The notes under the pieces were generated by a model. That model was given only the letters and a program-made list of their open reading frames with translations, made no database searches and was not told where the DNA came from. Position numbers and translations under genes: made by a program. This document shows positions 37,837 through 46,000 of a DNA stretch of 64,000 nucleotides, piece by piece. Position 1 is the first letter of the stretch; the number at the start of each line of letters is the position of its first letter. Source of the DNA: Brevibacillus sp. JNUCC-41 (GTDB taxonomy: Bacteria > Bacillota > Bacilli > Bacillales > DSM-1321); NCBI RefSeq assembly GCF_014844095.1, contig NZ_CP062163.1, positions 3,319,501 to 3,383,500 of the forward strand. The letters run 5' to 3'.

Positions 37837-38199
37837 TTACAGGCCGTTGAATTGTGTAAGCTCTTCTTTGATTTGAGCGAGGATTTTTTCACTTTGTTTA
37901 ACTAGTGATGCAGGGAAATCCTCTCCTTCACCATATTCAACTCCGTGTGGATAATAGTGTTTTCCTAATAGAGGAACCATTAGTTTGATGACGGCCCTGT
38001 GAGCGCCTACATCGCCCTCTGTAGCATAGCCAAGTATTCTCAGGTAAAACGTGCCTTCTTTTAAGTCGAACTTACGATCGTAACTGACTCTTTCGTAATC
38101 CCATTGTTCTGCACGTATTAAACCATATTGCGGCATTAGGTCATCTAATCGGTTTAAGTCGGCTGTGATGTTTTCGATTCCAAAGCTTTCAAATTTCAC
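37837..38199 (-). CDS. yugN: YugN-like family protein
   Basis: 120 aa soluble protein. N-terminal FESFGIENITADLNRLDDLM, WDYERVSYDRKFD and a C-terminal ILAQIKEELTQF helix fit the YugN-like family, which has a known fold but no known function. ATG 38199 with an AGGAGG-type site on the minus strand. In B. subtilis yugN is elsewhere, so this is a local rearrangement. Confidence 0.85.
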   Translation of the reverse strand: MKFESFGIENITADLNRLDDLMPQYGLIRAEQWDYERVSYDRKFDLKEGTFYLRILGYATEGDVGAHRAVIKLMVPLLGKHYYPHGVEYGEGEDFPASLVKQSEKILAQIKEELTQFNGL

Positions 38200-38520
38200 G
38201 AGTAGTACCTCCTATGTTTACTATTAAGAATTAAAATGACATACCGGGAAAATATTATGTACATGAATATATTAAAAATCTCCAAGTATGTTTATAATAT
38301 ACCATTTTATCCTATATTTTATAATAGTACGAAATGGTGGAAGTTGCAATGAACTCAACCATGGTAATTTAATCATTCGCAAAAGTTCCACTTTTTAAAT
38401 AAATTTAATGAAGGGACAGTCTATCGTAAATTAGAAAATTATGATTGAACAGTGATATAATCAGAAAAGAAAGGTTTTTGCATTGGATACATAAATTAGA
38501 TAGAGAGAGGGAGTGTTCCT
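38200..38520. other. Divergent non-coding region between yugN and ylbC
   Basis: AT-rich. On the plus strand TGATATAAT at about 38453-38461 is an extended -10 box that could drive ylbC. Several TATAAT-like words lie on the minus strand for yugN. No gene is seen. Confidence 0.5.
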
Positions 38521-39579
38521 CTGCGCGGTTTAGGTAAGGTGTTGGTGTTAATTATTATTTTTTTCGTAATCGGTATTTATCTTAATATCGGCGATGAAGA
38601 TGAAGGAAACCCTCTTATTGATGGTAACAAAGGTGTTAACCCCAATGGACATATAAATGAAAAAATCCCTTCCTCTGAAAAGGAAGGGATTACTGAAGTG
38701 ACAGAAGGTCTGGCGGTAACGATCGGGAAAAATGCAAAAGAGATAGAAAAGGAATATGGTAAACCAGATCGGATAGATATGTCCGCCTATGGATATGAAT
38801 GGTGGGTTTATAAAAAGGACTATAATAATTATTTCCAATTAGCCGTTGAAAATGAAAAAGTGGTATCTGCTTATGGAATCGGTGATGAGGTCAATGTCGC
38901 TCCTTTTAAAATTGGACAATCGATTGATGCTATCTATTCCAGCTTATATGTGGAACCCACTGTTGATATTGAAGTTGGTCACAGTTCATATCGTTTTGAA
39001 TTGTCGGAGGAAGATATGAACATGAGGCCGTTGATTGATTTAGGGAATATAAATGTTCAGCTGTATTTGGATAAATTCACGGGGACTGTTTCAAGCATCC
39101 GATTTTTGAGTGATTCCGCCTTATTGAAGCAACAACCGTATGAGTTGACCTATCATGGTGAACTTGTGACAGTTAAGGACCTTTCTGATGAGGAAATGGC
39201 GAAAGTGGAAGATGGCAATGAGCAGCAAATATTCGATATTACGAATATAATGCGCAGCAGGTTTGATTTGAAGCCTTTAGAATGGGATGCGCCAACTGCG
39301 GAGGTTGCTTACCTTCATAGCCGGGAAATGACGGACGCACCTGAAGGAACCCATGTTTCTGAAACAAAGGGGGATTTGGAAAAGCGTCTCGATGCGGGCC
39401 ATGTGAAATACAGGGCAGCAGGTGAAAATATAGCGGCTAATTATGTTGATGCAGCTGCAGTCATGGAAGGTTGGCTAAATAGCAAAGGGCATCGGGATGC
39501 GTTGCTGAACGAGGAATTTACCGGTCTGGGCGTCGGGGTATATAAAAAGTACTACACCCAGAATTTCATAAAGAGATAA
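38521..39579 (+). CDS. ylbC: CAP-domain protein YlbC with CAP-associated N-terminal domain
   Basis: About 352 aa. A single N-terminal membrane anchor (VLVLIIIFFVIGIYL), an acidic linker, a CAP-associated domain (AKEIEKEYGKPDRIDMSAYGY... region near 75-180) and a C-terminal CAP/SCP domain (MRSRFDLKPLEWD, AYLHSREM, HVSE, AAGENIAANY). Extracellular role unknown. The best start is CTG 38521: GGGAG lies 7 nt ahead and it adds the basic RGLGK ahead of the helix. GTG 38539 has no ribosome site and would leave the anchor without positive charge. CTG starts are rare, so this start needs proof. Confidence 0.85.
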   Translation: MRGLGKVLVLIIIFFVIGIYLNIGDEDEGNPLIDGNKGVNPNGHINEKIPSSEKEGITEVTEGLAVTIGKNAKEIEKEYGKPDRIDMSAYGYEWWVYKKDYNNYFQLAVENEKVVSAYGIGDEVNVAPFKIGQSIDAIYSSLYVEPTVDIEVGHSSYRFELSEEDMNMRPLIDLGNINVQLYLDKFTGTVSSIRFLSDSALLKQQPYELTYHGELVTVKDLSDEEMAKVEDGNEQQIFDITNIMRSRFDLKPLEWDAPTAEVAYLHSREMTDAPEGTHVSETKGDLEKRLDAGHVKYRAAGENIAANYVDAAAVMEGWLNSKGHRDALLNEEFTGLGVGVYKKYYTQNFIKR

Positions 39580-39610
39580 AAAAACGGATCCGATCTGGGT
39601 CCGTTTTTTT
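39578..39610 (+). terminator. Terminator of ylbC
   Basis: ACGGATCC pairs with GGGTCCGT (one G-U) around a 5-nt loop with seven A before and seven T after. Confidence 0.9.
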
Positions 39611-39698
39611 GTACTGGATATTTTTTGAAAATAAAATAGGTCCCTGTCGATATCATCACCGGTGGACCATTCCTCGATGATGATCGTATGCCTATGTA

Positions 39699-39836
39699 TT
39701 AATTTGCACCGAATCGATCGCCAATGGATAATTTTACATTATGAACTTGGATATCCGCAGTAACGGCAGCATACCCTTTTGGAACTATATGGGTACTCAT
39801 CTCATCCAATTGCATTTTAAAATAAATGTTATGCAC
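39699..39836 (-). CDS. Possible small protein, 45 aa
   Basis: A short frame in the gap between ylbC and ylbD. It reads VHNIYFKMQLDE at the start and ends VKLSIGDRFGAN, looks protein-like, and has no membrane segment. GTG 39836 has AAAGG about 11 nt ahead. I recognise no family, and it may be a remnant of a longer gene or a chance frame. Confidence 0.35.
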   Translation of the reverse strand: MHNIYFKMQLDEMSTHIVPKGYAAVTADIQVHNVKLSIGDRFGAN

Positions 39837-39895
39837 TTTTTATTTACCTTTAGCATATGGTGCAATAGGCGATGTCTAAGTGTGAGGTGAGAGTA

Positions 39896-40327
39896 ATGGC
39901 AAAAAGAAAGCGGCCCTCCGTGGATGGATTTCGGGTGTTTGTAAAGGAACATCCTCATTTAGTGAATGAAGTGAGAAGCAAACAAGCAACATGGCAGGAA
40001 CTTTTTGAAGAGTGGTATTTACTCGGAGAAGATCATCCACGCTGGCAGGCTGACGGCAGTGTGGGCGAGTCCAAAGTGAATTCAGGATCTCCATCTCCGC
40101 CGGTTGAAAAGGGAGAACAAAGCACTGAGTTGATCGGTTCGTTAATGAGTGCAGTTAAAAATATGGATATGGGGCAGATTCAACAATATATTACGAATGC
40201 CAATCAGGCCATCGGTGCAATCCAAGGAGTGCTATCTGCTTTCCAAGGGAATAAATCAGGTGATACCAGTCCTCCCCCAAAAGAAAAAGAGCAGAAAGCT
40301 AACCCTTTTTTATTCACCAAAGATTAA
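39896..40327 (+). CDS. ylbD: Spore coat protein YlbD
   Basis: About 143 aa. N-terminal GFRVFVKEHPHLVNEVR and a WQELFEEWYLLGEDHPRW motif match the YlbD coat-protein family; the second half is Gln/Asn-rich (QIQQYITNANQAIG). It is reported in the B. subtilis spore coat. ATG 39896 follows GAGGTGAG; an upstream in-frame start at 39872 would have no such site. ylbE starts 12 nt later. Confidence 0.9.
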   Translation: MAKRKRPSVDGFRVFVKEHPHLVNEVRSKQATWQELFEEWYLLGEDHPRWQADGSVGESKVNSGSPSPPVEKGEQSTELIGSLMSAVKNMDMGQIQQYITNANQAIGAIQGVLSAFQGNKSGDTSPPPKEKEQKANPFLFTKD

Positions 40328-40339
40328 GGAGGGTTTTTC

Positions 40340-40582
40340 ATGCGTCAGAATATATATGAATTCATTCAAACGAACGAAGATATGCGTAATTACTTGAGGA
40401 TTCAGCCTGCTTGGTACAAAAGGTTAATGCGTAATCCCCATGAGGTTGATGTGTTTGAAACCGAAGCGAAATATCATTTTGAGAAGTCGATTCCACATCG
40501 GGTCTCTAAATTTTCGGAAAGCGTTCAGGTTGCCTCAATGATGCTTCATATGTTTCAAGCGATGAATGCTTCGGGTGAATGA
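40340..40582 (+). CDS. ylbE: YlbE-like protein
   Basis: 80 aa, helical. YEFIQTNEDMRNYLRIQPAWYKRLMRNP matches YlbE, which is always found with ylbD. Role unknown, probably sporulation linked through its partner. AAGGAGGG lies ahead of ATG 40340. Confidence 0.9.
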   Translation: MRQNIYEFIQTNEDMRNYLRIQPAWYKRLMRNPHEVDVFETEAKYHFEKSIPHRVSKFSESVQVASMMLHMFQAMNASGE

Positions 40583-40642
40583 AGAAAATAAGAGTAAATT
40601 ACTCCTTTTGGCGAACAATAAAGGCAAAAGGGGGACGATCGA

Positions 40643-41068
40643 ATGAGAAAATTGATTTTGGCTCTCACAGTGTTGGTGGCAGCGGCTGGTTGTGGAAAGA
40701 AAATACCAGAACCTGAAAATTCAGGCGTAGCCATGCAAGGTGTTTCTACAGTTACAGCTGCCACCACTGTATCGAGCATCCGAAACTCAGATGAGGACTT
40801 TCGGGTAAAAACTTTTGTAAAAGGTAGCTCTGTCTATGTCGAGTGCTACTTGAAAAACTATGGTTTTTCTGTATCAAATCCTGAACAATTGGCAACTGTG
40901 TCCGTATCTATTGATAATCAAAAGAAAGTCAATATGAAAACGGCAGCATTTATTTTAAAGGATGTCCCGAATGGCATGCATAAAATTAAGCTGGAAGTCT
41001 TGAATGGTTCAGGTGAAAAAACAGGGTTGCAAAAAGAGATTGAGGTACATATCACTTCCTCGATTTAA
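40643..41068 (+). CDS. Lipoprotein of unknown function
   Basis: I do not recognise this gene. 141 aa with a signal peptide and lipobox AAAGC (Cys near 17), then a beta-rich domain that may be Ig-like (KGSSVYVECYLKNYGF, VSVSIDNQKKV, GMHKIKLEVLNGSGEKTG). It is inserted between ylbE and ylbF relative to B. subtilis. GGGGG lies ahead of ATG 40643. Confidence 0.8.
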   Translation: MRKLILALTVLVAAAGCGKKIPEPENSGVAMQGVSTVTAATTVSSIRNSDEDFRVKTFVKGSSVYVECYLKNYGFSVSNPEQLATVSVSIDNQKKVNMKTAAFILKDVPNGMHKIKLEVLNGSGEKTGLQKEIEVHITSSI

Positions 41069-41128
41069 TCAAACCATTAGCATCTAAAAGGGAGAAATGG
41101 TAAAATGGATGTGGAGGTGAGCTTGTTT

Positions 41129-41578
41129 ATGCTTGCTACTATGGAAATCGTCGACATTTTACAACAGGCTGATGGATTAGCTGAAATGATCCTTCATTCT
41201 GAAATAGGGGAAGAATATCTCCTTAGTTTATATAAATTACAAAGCGACAAAGAGGCACAGCGGAAAATTTCCAAGTTTACTTCGCTAAAGGATCTATTTG
41301 AAGATGTTCAAAGGTTCGGTAAATATCATCCGGATTATAAACGCATCAATTTAGAAACCAGACAAGCTAAACGAGACATGGATATGCATCCTGCCGTGGC
41401 AAGGTTTAAGGGGGCGGAGACCGAATTACAATCCGTTCTTGATGAAATAAGCGGAAAAATTGGCCGAGCCGTTTCTGAACAGGTCAAAACCCCAGCGGGG
41501 AATCCATTTTTTGTTTCATCAGGTGGATGTTCAACGGGAAGCTGCGGAACCGGCGGAAGTTGTGGATGCTCTGCTTAA
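41129..41578 (+). CDS. ylbF: YlbF, subunit of the YlbF-YmcA-YaaT complex
   Basis: 149 aa. Works with YmcA and YaaT to guide RNase Y and to promote Spo0A activation, competence and biofilms in B. subtilis. Helical body with DVQRFGKYHPDY and an ELQSVLDEIS helix, then a C-terminal Cys-rich tail (GGCSTGSCGTGGSCGC) that helps bind the iron-sulfur clusters of the complex. ATG 41129 has GGAGGTGAG 7 nt ahead and gives the family length; the frame from 41105 starts before that site. Confidence 0.94.
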   Translation: MLATMEIVDILQQADGLAEMILHSEIGEEYLLSLYKLQSDKEAQRKISKFTSLKDLFEDVQRFGKYHPDYKRINLETRQAKRDMDMHPAVARFKGAETELQSVLDEISGKIGRAVSEQVKTPAGNPFFVSSGGCSTGSCGTGGSCGCSA

Positions 41579-41719
41579 GCTAATGGCAAGAATCGTAAAC
41601 AATCAGGCCGGTATATAGAACATGCAGCCATTTGAAATTCGACATTGCTACGGAGTTCGTTGGCTGTGTCATGTAAGGAAGCTTCGTCTAGAGGGTCAAC
41701 CGGATACGTTATACAGCGA

Positions 41720-42040
41720 TTAACTGCGATATAAGATACAATCCGGACAAAGGTTGCCGCAGCAAAACATCTTTTGCTGCGGTACAAAAAAACGATGCCG
41801 GAAGACATATATACGTTCTTCCTGCCGTACGAAAATGGTTTCACAATGAAGCTGCTTGCCACGCATTGAAAGGCTTGCGGCTTTTTTTATTAAGAAAGAA
41901 AGCTTATTACCATTTTGTATCGGATGATAATGGATATATATAAATGGTATACCTGTGAACTTTTTTACCGAAGCTTGGGTAATTTCATCATTATCTAATA
42001 GATGATCAATAAATTGACTCCAAATTTGGTTTAAATCCAT
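41720..42040 (-). CDS. Hypothetical Cys-rich-tail protein
   Basis: I do not recognise this family. 106 aa, soluble and basic. N-terminal DLNQIWSQFIDHLLDNDEITQASVKK looks helical; the middle has KLSFLIKKAASL; the end CCGNLCPDC holds four Cys that could bind zinc. AAAGGAG is 10 nt ahead of ATG 42040, which supports a real gene. It is inserted on the opposite strand between ylbF and ylbG. A perfect inverted repeat (CCGCAGCAAAA with TTTTGCTGCGG) lies in the coding sequence of the Cys motif. Confidence 0.68.
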   Translation of the reverse strand: MDLNQIWSQFIDHLLDNDEITQASVKKFTGIPFIYIHYHPIQNGNKLSFLIKKAASLSMRGKQLHCETIFVRQEERIYVFRHRFFVPQQKMFCCGNLCPDCILYRS

Positions 42041-42176
42041 CGTTGTTTGGCTCCTTTCACAGTGTTTATATTCATAATAGTGAGAGAATTTTGTTTATAA
42101 TCTTTTTTCTTGGTTGAAAGTAAAGATTCTGCTATGCTACACTTAGTTAAAACCTTTATAAAAGGGAGTTATTGAT

Positions 42177-42452
42177 ATGCTTGGAGCGAGACAGGGAATC
42201 ATCGTCTATTTACATACATTGAAACAAGCCAAAATGCTTAGGAAATTTGGAAATATCCATTATGTTTCAAAAAAACTGAAATATGTAGTGCTTTATACGA
42301 ATATGGATGAAGTGGAACCACTAGTGGAAAAGCTGAATAATTATTCGTTCGTTAAAAAAGTGGACCTATCTTACAAGCCTTTTTTGAAGGTTGAGTTCGA
42401 AAACTCCAAACCGGATAAAGCGAAAGAATATGATTATAAAATGGGGATTTGA
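42177..42452 (+). CDS. ylbG: UPF0298 family protein YlbG
   Basis: 91 aa. Ferredoxin-like small protein, unknown function; [21 protein letters not shown] and [13 protein letters not shown] are family marks. AAGGGAG lies 9 nt ahead of ATG 42177. A terminator begins at its stop. Confidence 0.9.
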   Translation: MLGARQGIIVYLHTLKQAKMLRKFGNIHYVSKKLKYVVLYTNMDEVEPLVEKLNNYSFVKKVDLSYKPFLKVEFENSKPDKAKEYDYKMGI

Positions 42453-42484
42453 AAAAAGCTGACTCATGCGGAGTCAGCCTTTTT
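42452..42484 (+). terminator. Terminator of ylbG
   Basis: GCTGACTC pairs with GAGTCAGC around ATGCG, A-tract before and T-run after. Confidence 0.9.
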
Positions 42485-42507
42485 CAATTTCTGGCATCAG
42501 TTATCTT

Positions 42508-42897
42508 TCAACCTAATGGGGGCAGATATCTATTCATTCGCAAAATGCCGATTAAGTGTTGGTAGTACAACTCGATTTCTGCAAAGAGCACCGAAGGTTT
42601 CACGTCAATTTCAATAATTGGTCTATCCAGTTCCTCGGCTAAGTTCTCAAAAAGCTCATAGCGTTTGTTTTTGGTGGCATGAGGGTTCGGTATACCTTCA
42701 CGGCAAATGTAAAGTGGCTGGAATTTCCCAGGATCTGTGGGCTGCATGACGATAACCAATGACGTTACCTTTTTATCATCAATAGTTGTATGCATGGCCA
42801 AAAGCCTTGCTACTCGATGTTTCTGATTGCGGCCCACTTCCAGCAACTCATATATATCGGAATATCCTTGTCCAATTTCAATAAAACGTTGAATCAA
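42508..42897 (-). CDS. Conserved hypothetical protein (DUF7147-like)
   Basis: 129 aa, soluble. QRFIEIGQGYSDIYELLE at the N-terminus and a C-terminal YYQHLIGILRMNRYLPP match a Bacillaceae family that databases have at times called methylthioribose kinase; the protein is far too short and lacks kinase motifs, so that name is doubtful. ATG 42897 has an AGGAGAGG-type site on the minus strand. A minus-strand terminator at 43013-43043 stands upstream of it. Confidence 0.78.
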   Translation of the reverse strand: MIQRFIEIGQGYSDIYELLEVGRNQKHRVARLLAMHTTIDDKKVTSLVIVMQPTDPGKFQPLYICREGIPNPHATKNKRYELFENLAEELDRPIIEIDVKPSVLFAEIELYYQHLIGILRMNRYLPPLG

Positions 42898-43012
42898 TTA
42901 AACCTCTCCTAACTAACTTATTATTCATTACTTTATCATTATCCCTCATAAAAGAGAAGGACAACTTCATTGACGAATCATGACAATGAAAATTAGATAT
43001 CAGAGGTTTATC

Positions 43013-43043
43013 AAAAAAAAAAGCCCTGCAAAAATATGCAGGG
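43013..43043 (-). terminator. Orphan minus-strand terminator
   Basis: On the minus strand CCCTGCA pairs with TGCAGGG around a 6-nt loop and ten T follow. No minus-strand gene ends here. Read on the plus strand there is no T-run, so it serves a minus-strand transcript. Confidence 0.75.
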
Positions 43044-43163
43044 TCCTTCTAAGCCTAACTATGGACCAGAAGGCAAAGGGAGAGGAGAAACCGGAGGAAG
43101 AACTTATGGGGAAACGTAAGCCTTCTCCGCGGTTGGCAACAACACCTAAAAAGGAATGTTGTT
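43013..43163 (-). ncRNA. Candidate small RNA or antisense transcript
   Basis: Predicted from a minus-strand promoter TTGAAT (43199-43194), 18 bp, AATAAT (43175-43170), start near 43163, and the orphan terminator. About 150 nt, no good open frame. It would be antisense to the ribosome site and start of the 57-aa candidate gene at 43106. It could also be the leader of the minus-strand gene at 42508-42897. Prediction only. Confidence 0.35.
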
Positions 43164-43279
43164 ATTCACATTATTGCCAAAAACCACTTTATTATTCAAA
43201 ATGTAAAAGATTTATAAAAAGAATGGATATCTTCCTTTCATGGTCCGAAATGATAAGTCGATTTTCATCTTGGAAATGA
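43106..43279 (+). CDS. Candidate small basic Cys-rich protein, 57 aa
   Basis: Not recognised. GGAGGA lies 8 nt ahead of ATG 43106, which is the main support. The product starts GKRKPSPRLATTPKKECC, has five Cys (CCYSHYC then KC later), is strongly basic and ends SRFSSWK. A longer frame from 42980 exists but has no ribosome site. The gene would stand in the ylbG-rsmD gap, where B. subtilis has none. Confidence 0.38.
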   Translation: MGKRKPSPRLATTPKKECCYSHYCQKPLYYSKCKRFIKRMDIFLSWSEMISRFSSWK

Positions 43280-43367
43280 AGCCAAATCTGATTAAATATT
43301 GGCTAGCTTTTTCTAATATGTTAGGATAGGAAAGTAACAGAAATTTGTCATAAAATGTGGTGAGATT

Positions 43368-43943
43368 ATGAGGGTCGTTTCCGGAATTTGCAAAGGAAGA
43401 CCACTTAAGGCTGTACCGGGTACAGGAACCCGGCCGACTACTGATAAAGTCAAGGAATCCATTTTCAATATGATTGGTCCTTATTTCGAAGGAGGGCTGG
43501 TCCTCGACTTGTTTGCCGGAAGCGGTGGACTGGGAATTGAAGCGTTAAGCAGAGGCATGGATAAAGCCATATTTGTCGACCGTGATTTTAAAGCGAATCA
43601 AACGGTTAAGGCCAATTTGGAACTATGCAAGTTTTCAGACCGTGCAGAAGTTTATAAAAATGATTCAGAGCGTGCACTGAAGGCTTTGGTGAAAAGGGAA
43701 ATGACTTTTGAATTGATTTTTCTTGATCCACCTTATAAGAAACAAAAGCTTGTCGAAATTCTTGAAGAAATACATAAATACCGATTGCTGAACGATATGG
43801 GACACATTGTTTGTGAGCATGGCCATGATGTTACATTGCCAGAAAAAGTTGGTGACTTTACCGTTAAGAGAAAAGAAGTTTATGGCGTCATTGCCGTTAC
43901 GATTTATCAATGGGGAAACGTACACGAACAGGGGGAACTATGA
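43368..43943 (+). CDS. rsmD: 16S rRNA (guanine966-N2)-methyltransferase
   Basis: SAM-dependent methyltransferase for G966 of 16S rRNA. 191 aa. RVVSGICKGRPL at the N-terminus, LDLFAGSGGLGIEALSRG for SAM and the catalytic FLDPPYKK motif are complete. Its stop is directly followed by coaD (next base), a conserved pair. ATG 43368 with GTGGTGAG ahead. Confidence 0.95.
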   Translation: MRVVSGICKGRPLKAVPGTGTRPTTDKVKESIFNMIGPYFEGGLVLDLFAGSGGLGIEALSRGMDKAIFVDRDFKANQTVKANLELCKFSDRAEVYKNDSERALKALVKREMTFELIFLDPPYKKQKLVEILEEIHKYRLLNDMGHIVCEHGHDVTLPEKVGDFTVKRKEVYGVIAVTIYQWGNVHEQGEL

Positions 43944-44435
<492 letters not shown>

Positions 44436-44471
44436 AAAAAAGAGCATTGCCAACGAGCAATGCTCTTTTTT
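44436..44471. terminator. Bidirectional terminator between coaD and ylbJ
   Basis: GAGCATTGC pairs with GCAATGCTC around a 6-nt loop; A-tract on the left and T-tract on the right. Confidence 0.92.
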
Positions 44472-44475
44472 CGGT

Positions 44476-45693
44476 TTAAGAAAGGCCTTTGAATAGCCTT
44501 TTGGTAAATATGATGATGTATAGGATCAAAGATACGAGTGTTAGAATGGGTCCGAAATCAAGCATGTTCTGATATAGTGAATTCGCGTGTTCACCTGAAC
44601 CGCTGACTGGGAATGCGTTTATCGGGCTGCCGCTGTACATATTGCCTTTATAGAATGGTTCCCAAAGTAAGATGGTAATAATGGATGCCAGAAGGCCATG
44701 TGCTATCCTTGCCAGAAAATAGGGAGTGAAACGAATGTCTGTTACGGCAATGATGCTGGCAACTTGCGCTTGAATGCTGAAACCGTTGAAAGCTAAGATG
44801 AAACTTGTCATCGCAGTTTGTTGAAAGAGTGTCGCATCTTCGACCGTACTGGTTAATTTTGAACCAAGAGTCATTTCAAACATGCCTGATATGAAGGGAA
44901 GGCTTAAGGAATCGGGGAAACTGAAAATACGTAAAATTCCTCCGACCACGTTAGCTAGCAATCCGGTAATATTCATATGAAATAAAAGCTTGTTCACCAC
45001 CGAAAAGAGAATGATGAACCCCCCGATCATTAATAGGGTTTGAATGGAGGAGAGTACCGCATCTCCAAGTAAACTGCCAAATGGTCTTGTTTCTTTTATC
45101 CTGGTTCGATGCATTTGGCTAAAGGCTTGTCTTATGGAGGGGAGCTTGGCCATTGCATTTGTATGGGATTTTTCTTCTTTCCAACGGTAAAAACGCATGA
45201 TGATGCCTACACAAAAATTTCCTAGGTAGTGGGAAAGGGCAAGGATGATACCTAAATGAGGATTATGAAAAAACCCAACGGCAACGGCAACGAACAGGAA
45301 CAATGGATTGGATGAATTAGTAAAACAAACGAGTCTTTCAGCTTCGATGCGGGTCAATTGTTCTTCCTGACGAAGCCTTACAGTGAATTTCGCTCCAGCG
45401 GGAAACCCTGATGCAAGTCCCATCGCCCAAACGAAACCGCCCACTCCTGGTACACGGAATAAGGGACGCATAAATGGTTCGAGCATGACGCCAATGAACC
45501 TGACAACGCCGAAACTGATTAATAACTCCGAGAGAATCAAGAAAGGTAGAAGCGAAGGGAAAACAATTGTCCACCAAATATTCAGTCCGCCTTTGGAAGC
45601 CTCAAAGGATTCTTGGGGGAAGATGATCAAGCCAACTGCCATCATCGTGACGGAGGTAGCTAACAGTACTGTTTTGGATTTTGATTTTAGCAA
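44476..45693 (-). CDS. ylbJ: Sporulation integral membrane protein YlbJ
   Basis: 405 aa, about eight to ten membrane segments, nucleoside-recognition (Gate) type domain with a family-like GLASGFPAGAKFTVRL segment. In B. subtilis ylbJ is made in the mother cell under SigmaE and is needed for heat-resistant spores. TTG 45693 is 7 nt after AGGAGG on the minus strand. I could not find a convincing SigmaE promoter by eye. Confidence 0.9.
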   Translation of the reverse strand: MLKSKSKTVLLATSVTMMAVGLIIFPQESFEASKGGLNIWWTIVFPSLLPFLILSELLISFGVVRFIGVMLEPFMRPLFRVPGVGGFVWAMGLASGFPAGAKFTVRLRQEEQLTRIEAERLVCFTNSSNPLFLFVAVAVGFFHNPHLGIILALSHYLGNFCVGIIMRFYRWKEEKSHTNAMAKLPSIRQAFSQMHRTRIKETRPFGSLLGDAVLSSIQTLLMIGGFIILFSVVNKLLFHMNITGLLANVVGGILRIFSFPDSLSLPFISGMFEMTLGSKLTSTVEDATLFQQTAMTSFILAFNGFSIQAQVASIIAVTDIRFTPYFLARIAHGLLASIITILLWEPFYKGNMYSGSPINAFPVSGSGEHANSLYQNMLDFGPILTLVSLILYIIIFTKRLFKGLS

Positions 45694-46000
45694 AATTCAG
45701 CCTCCTCTTGAAGGTTTCTAAATAAGGGCAGTTCGTTTTGTATATAATAAAATATGAACTTCCTTTTCTCGAAAAGTAAGCGCATGATGGAATTTGGATT
45801 GTACCGACATGTATAAATGAGGATAATCCGCACAATGGGATTTCAATAAGGACCTCACTTTATTGGCTACATGGGTTATATCCGCCATGCTTGTTTCACT
45901 GTCAATATAAATAATATGCTTCTATAAATCCGTTTAAGACCATAACTTTGAATGAGTGTTATTTCAATATTTTGAACTAGTTACAGCGGGAGGGATATCT
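45694..46000. other. Divergent gap between ylbJ and ylbK
   Basis: Non-coding, 307 bp. It should contain a mother-cell promoter for ylbJ; a TCATATT word stands on the minus strand near 45750, but spacing to any -10 does not fit. Nothing else seen. Confidence 0.5.

Noticed and set aside
41575..41862. A 95-codon minus-strand frame overlapping the Cys-tail gene
   Set aside because: No ribosome site and mostly shadowed by the better-supported gene at 41720-42040; a frameshift joining the two was considered but not needed.
42980..43105. N-terminal extension of the 57-aa candidate back to 42980
   Set aside because: It crosses the hairpin at 43024-43043 and has no ribosome site; the GGAGGA-supported ATG 43106 is better.
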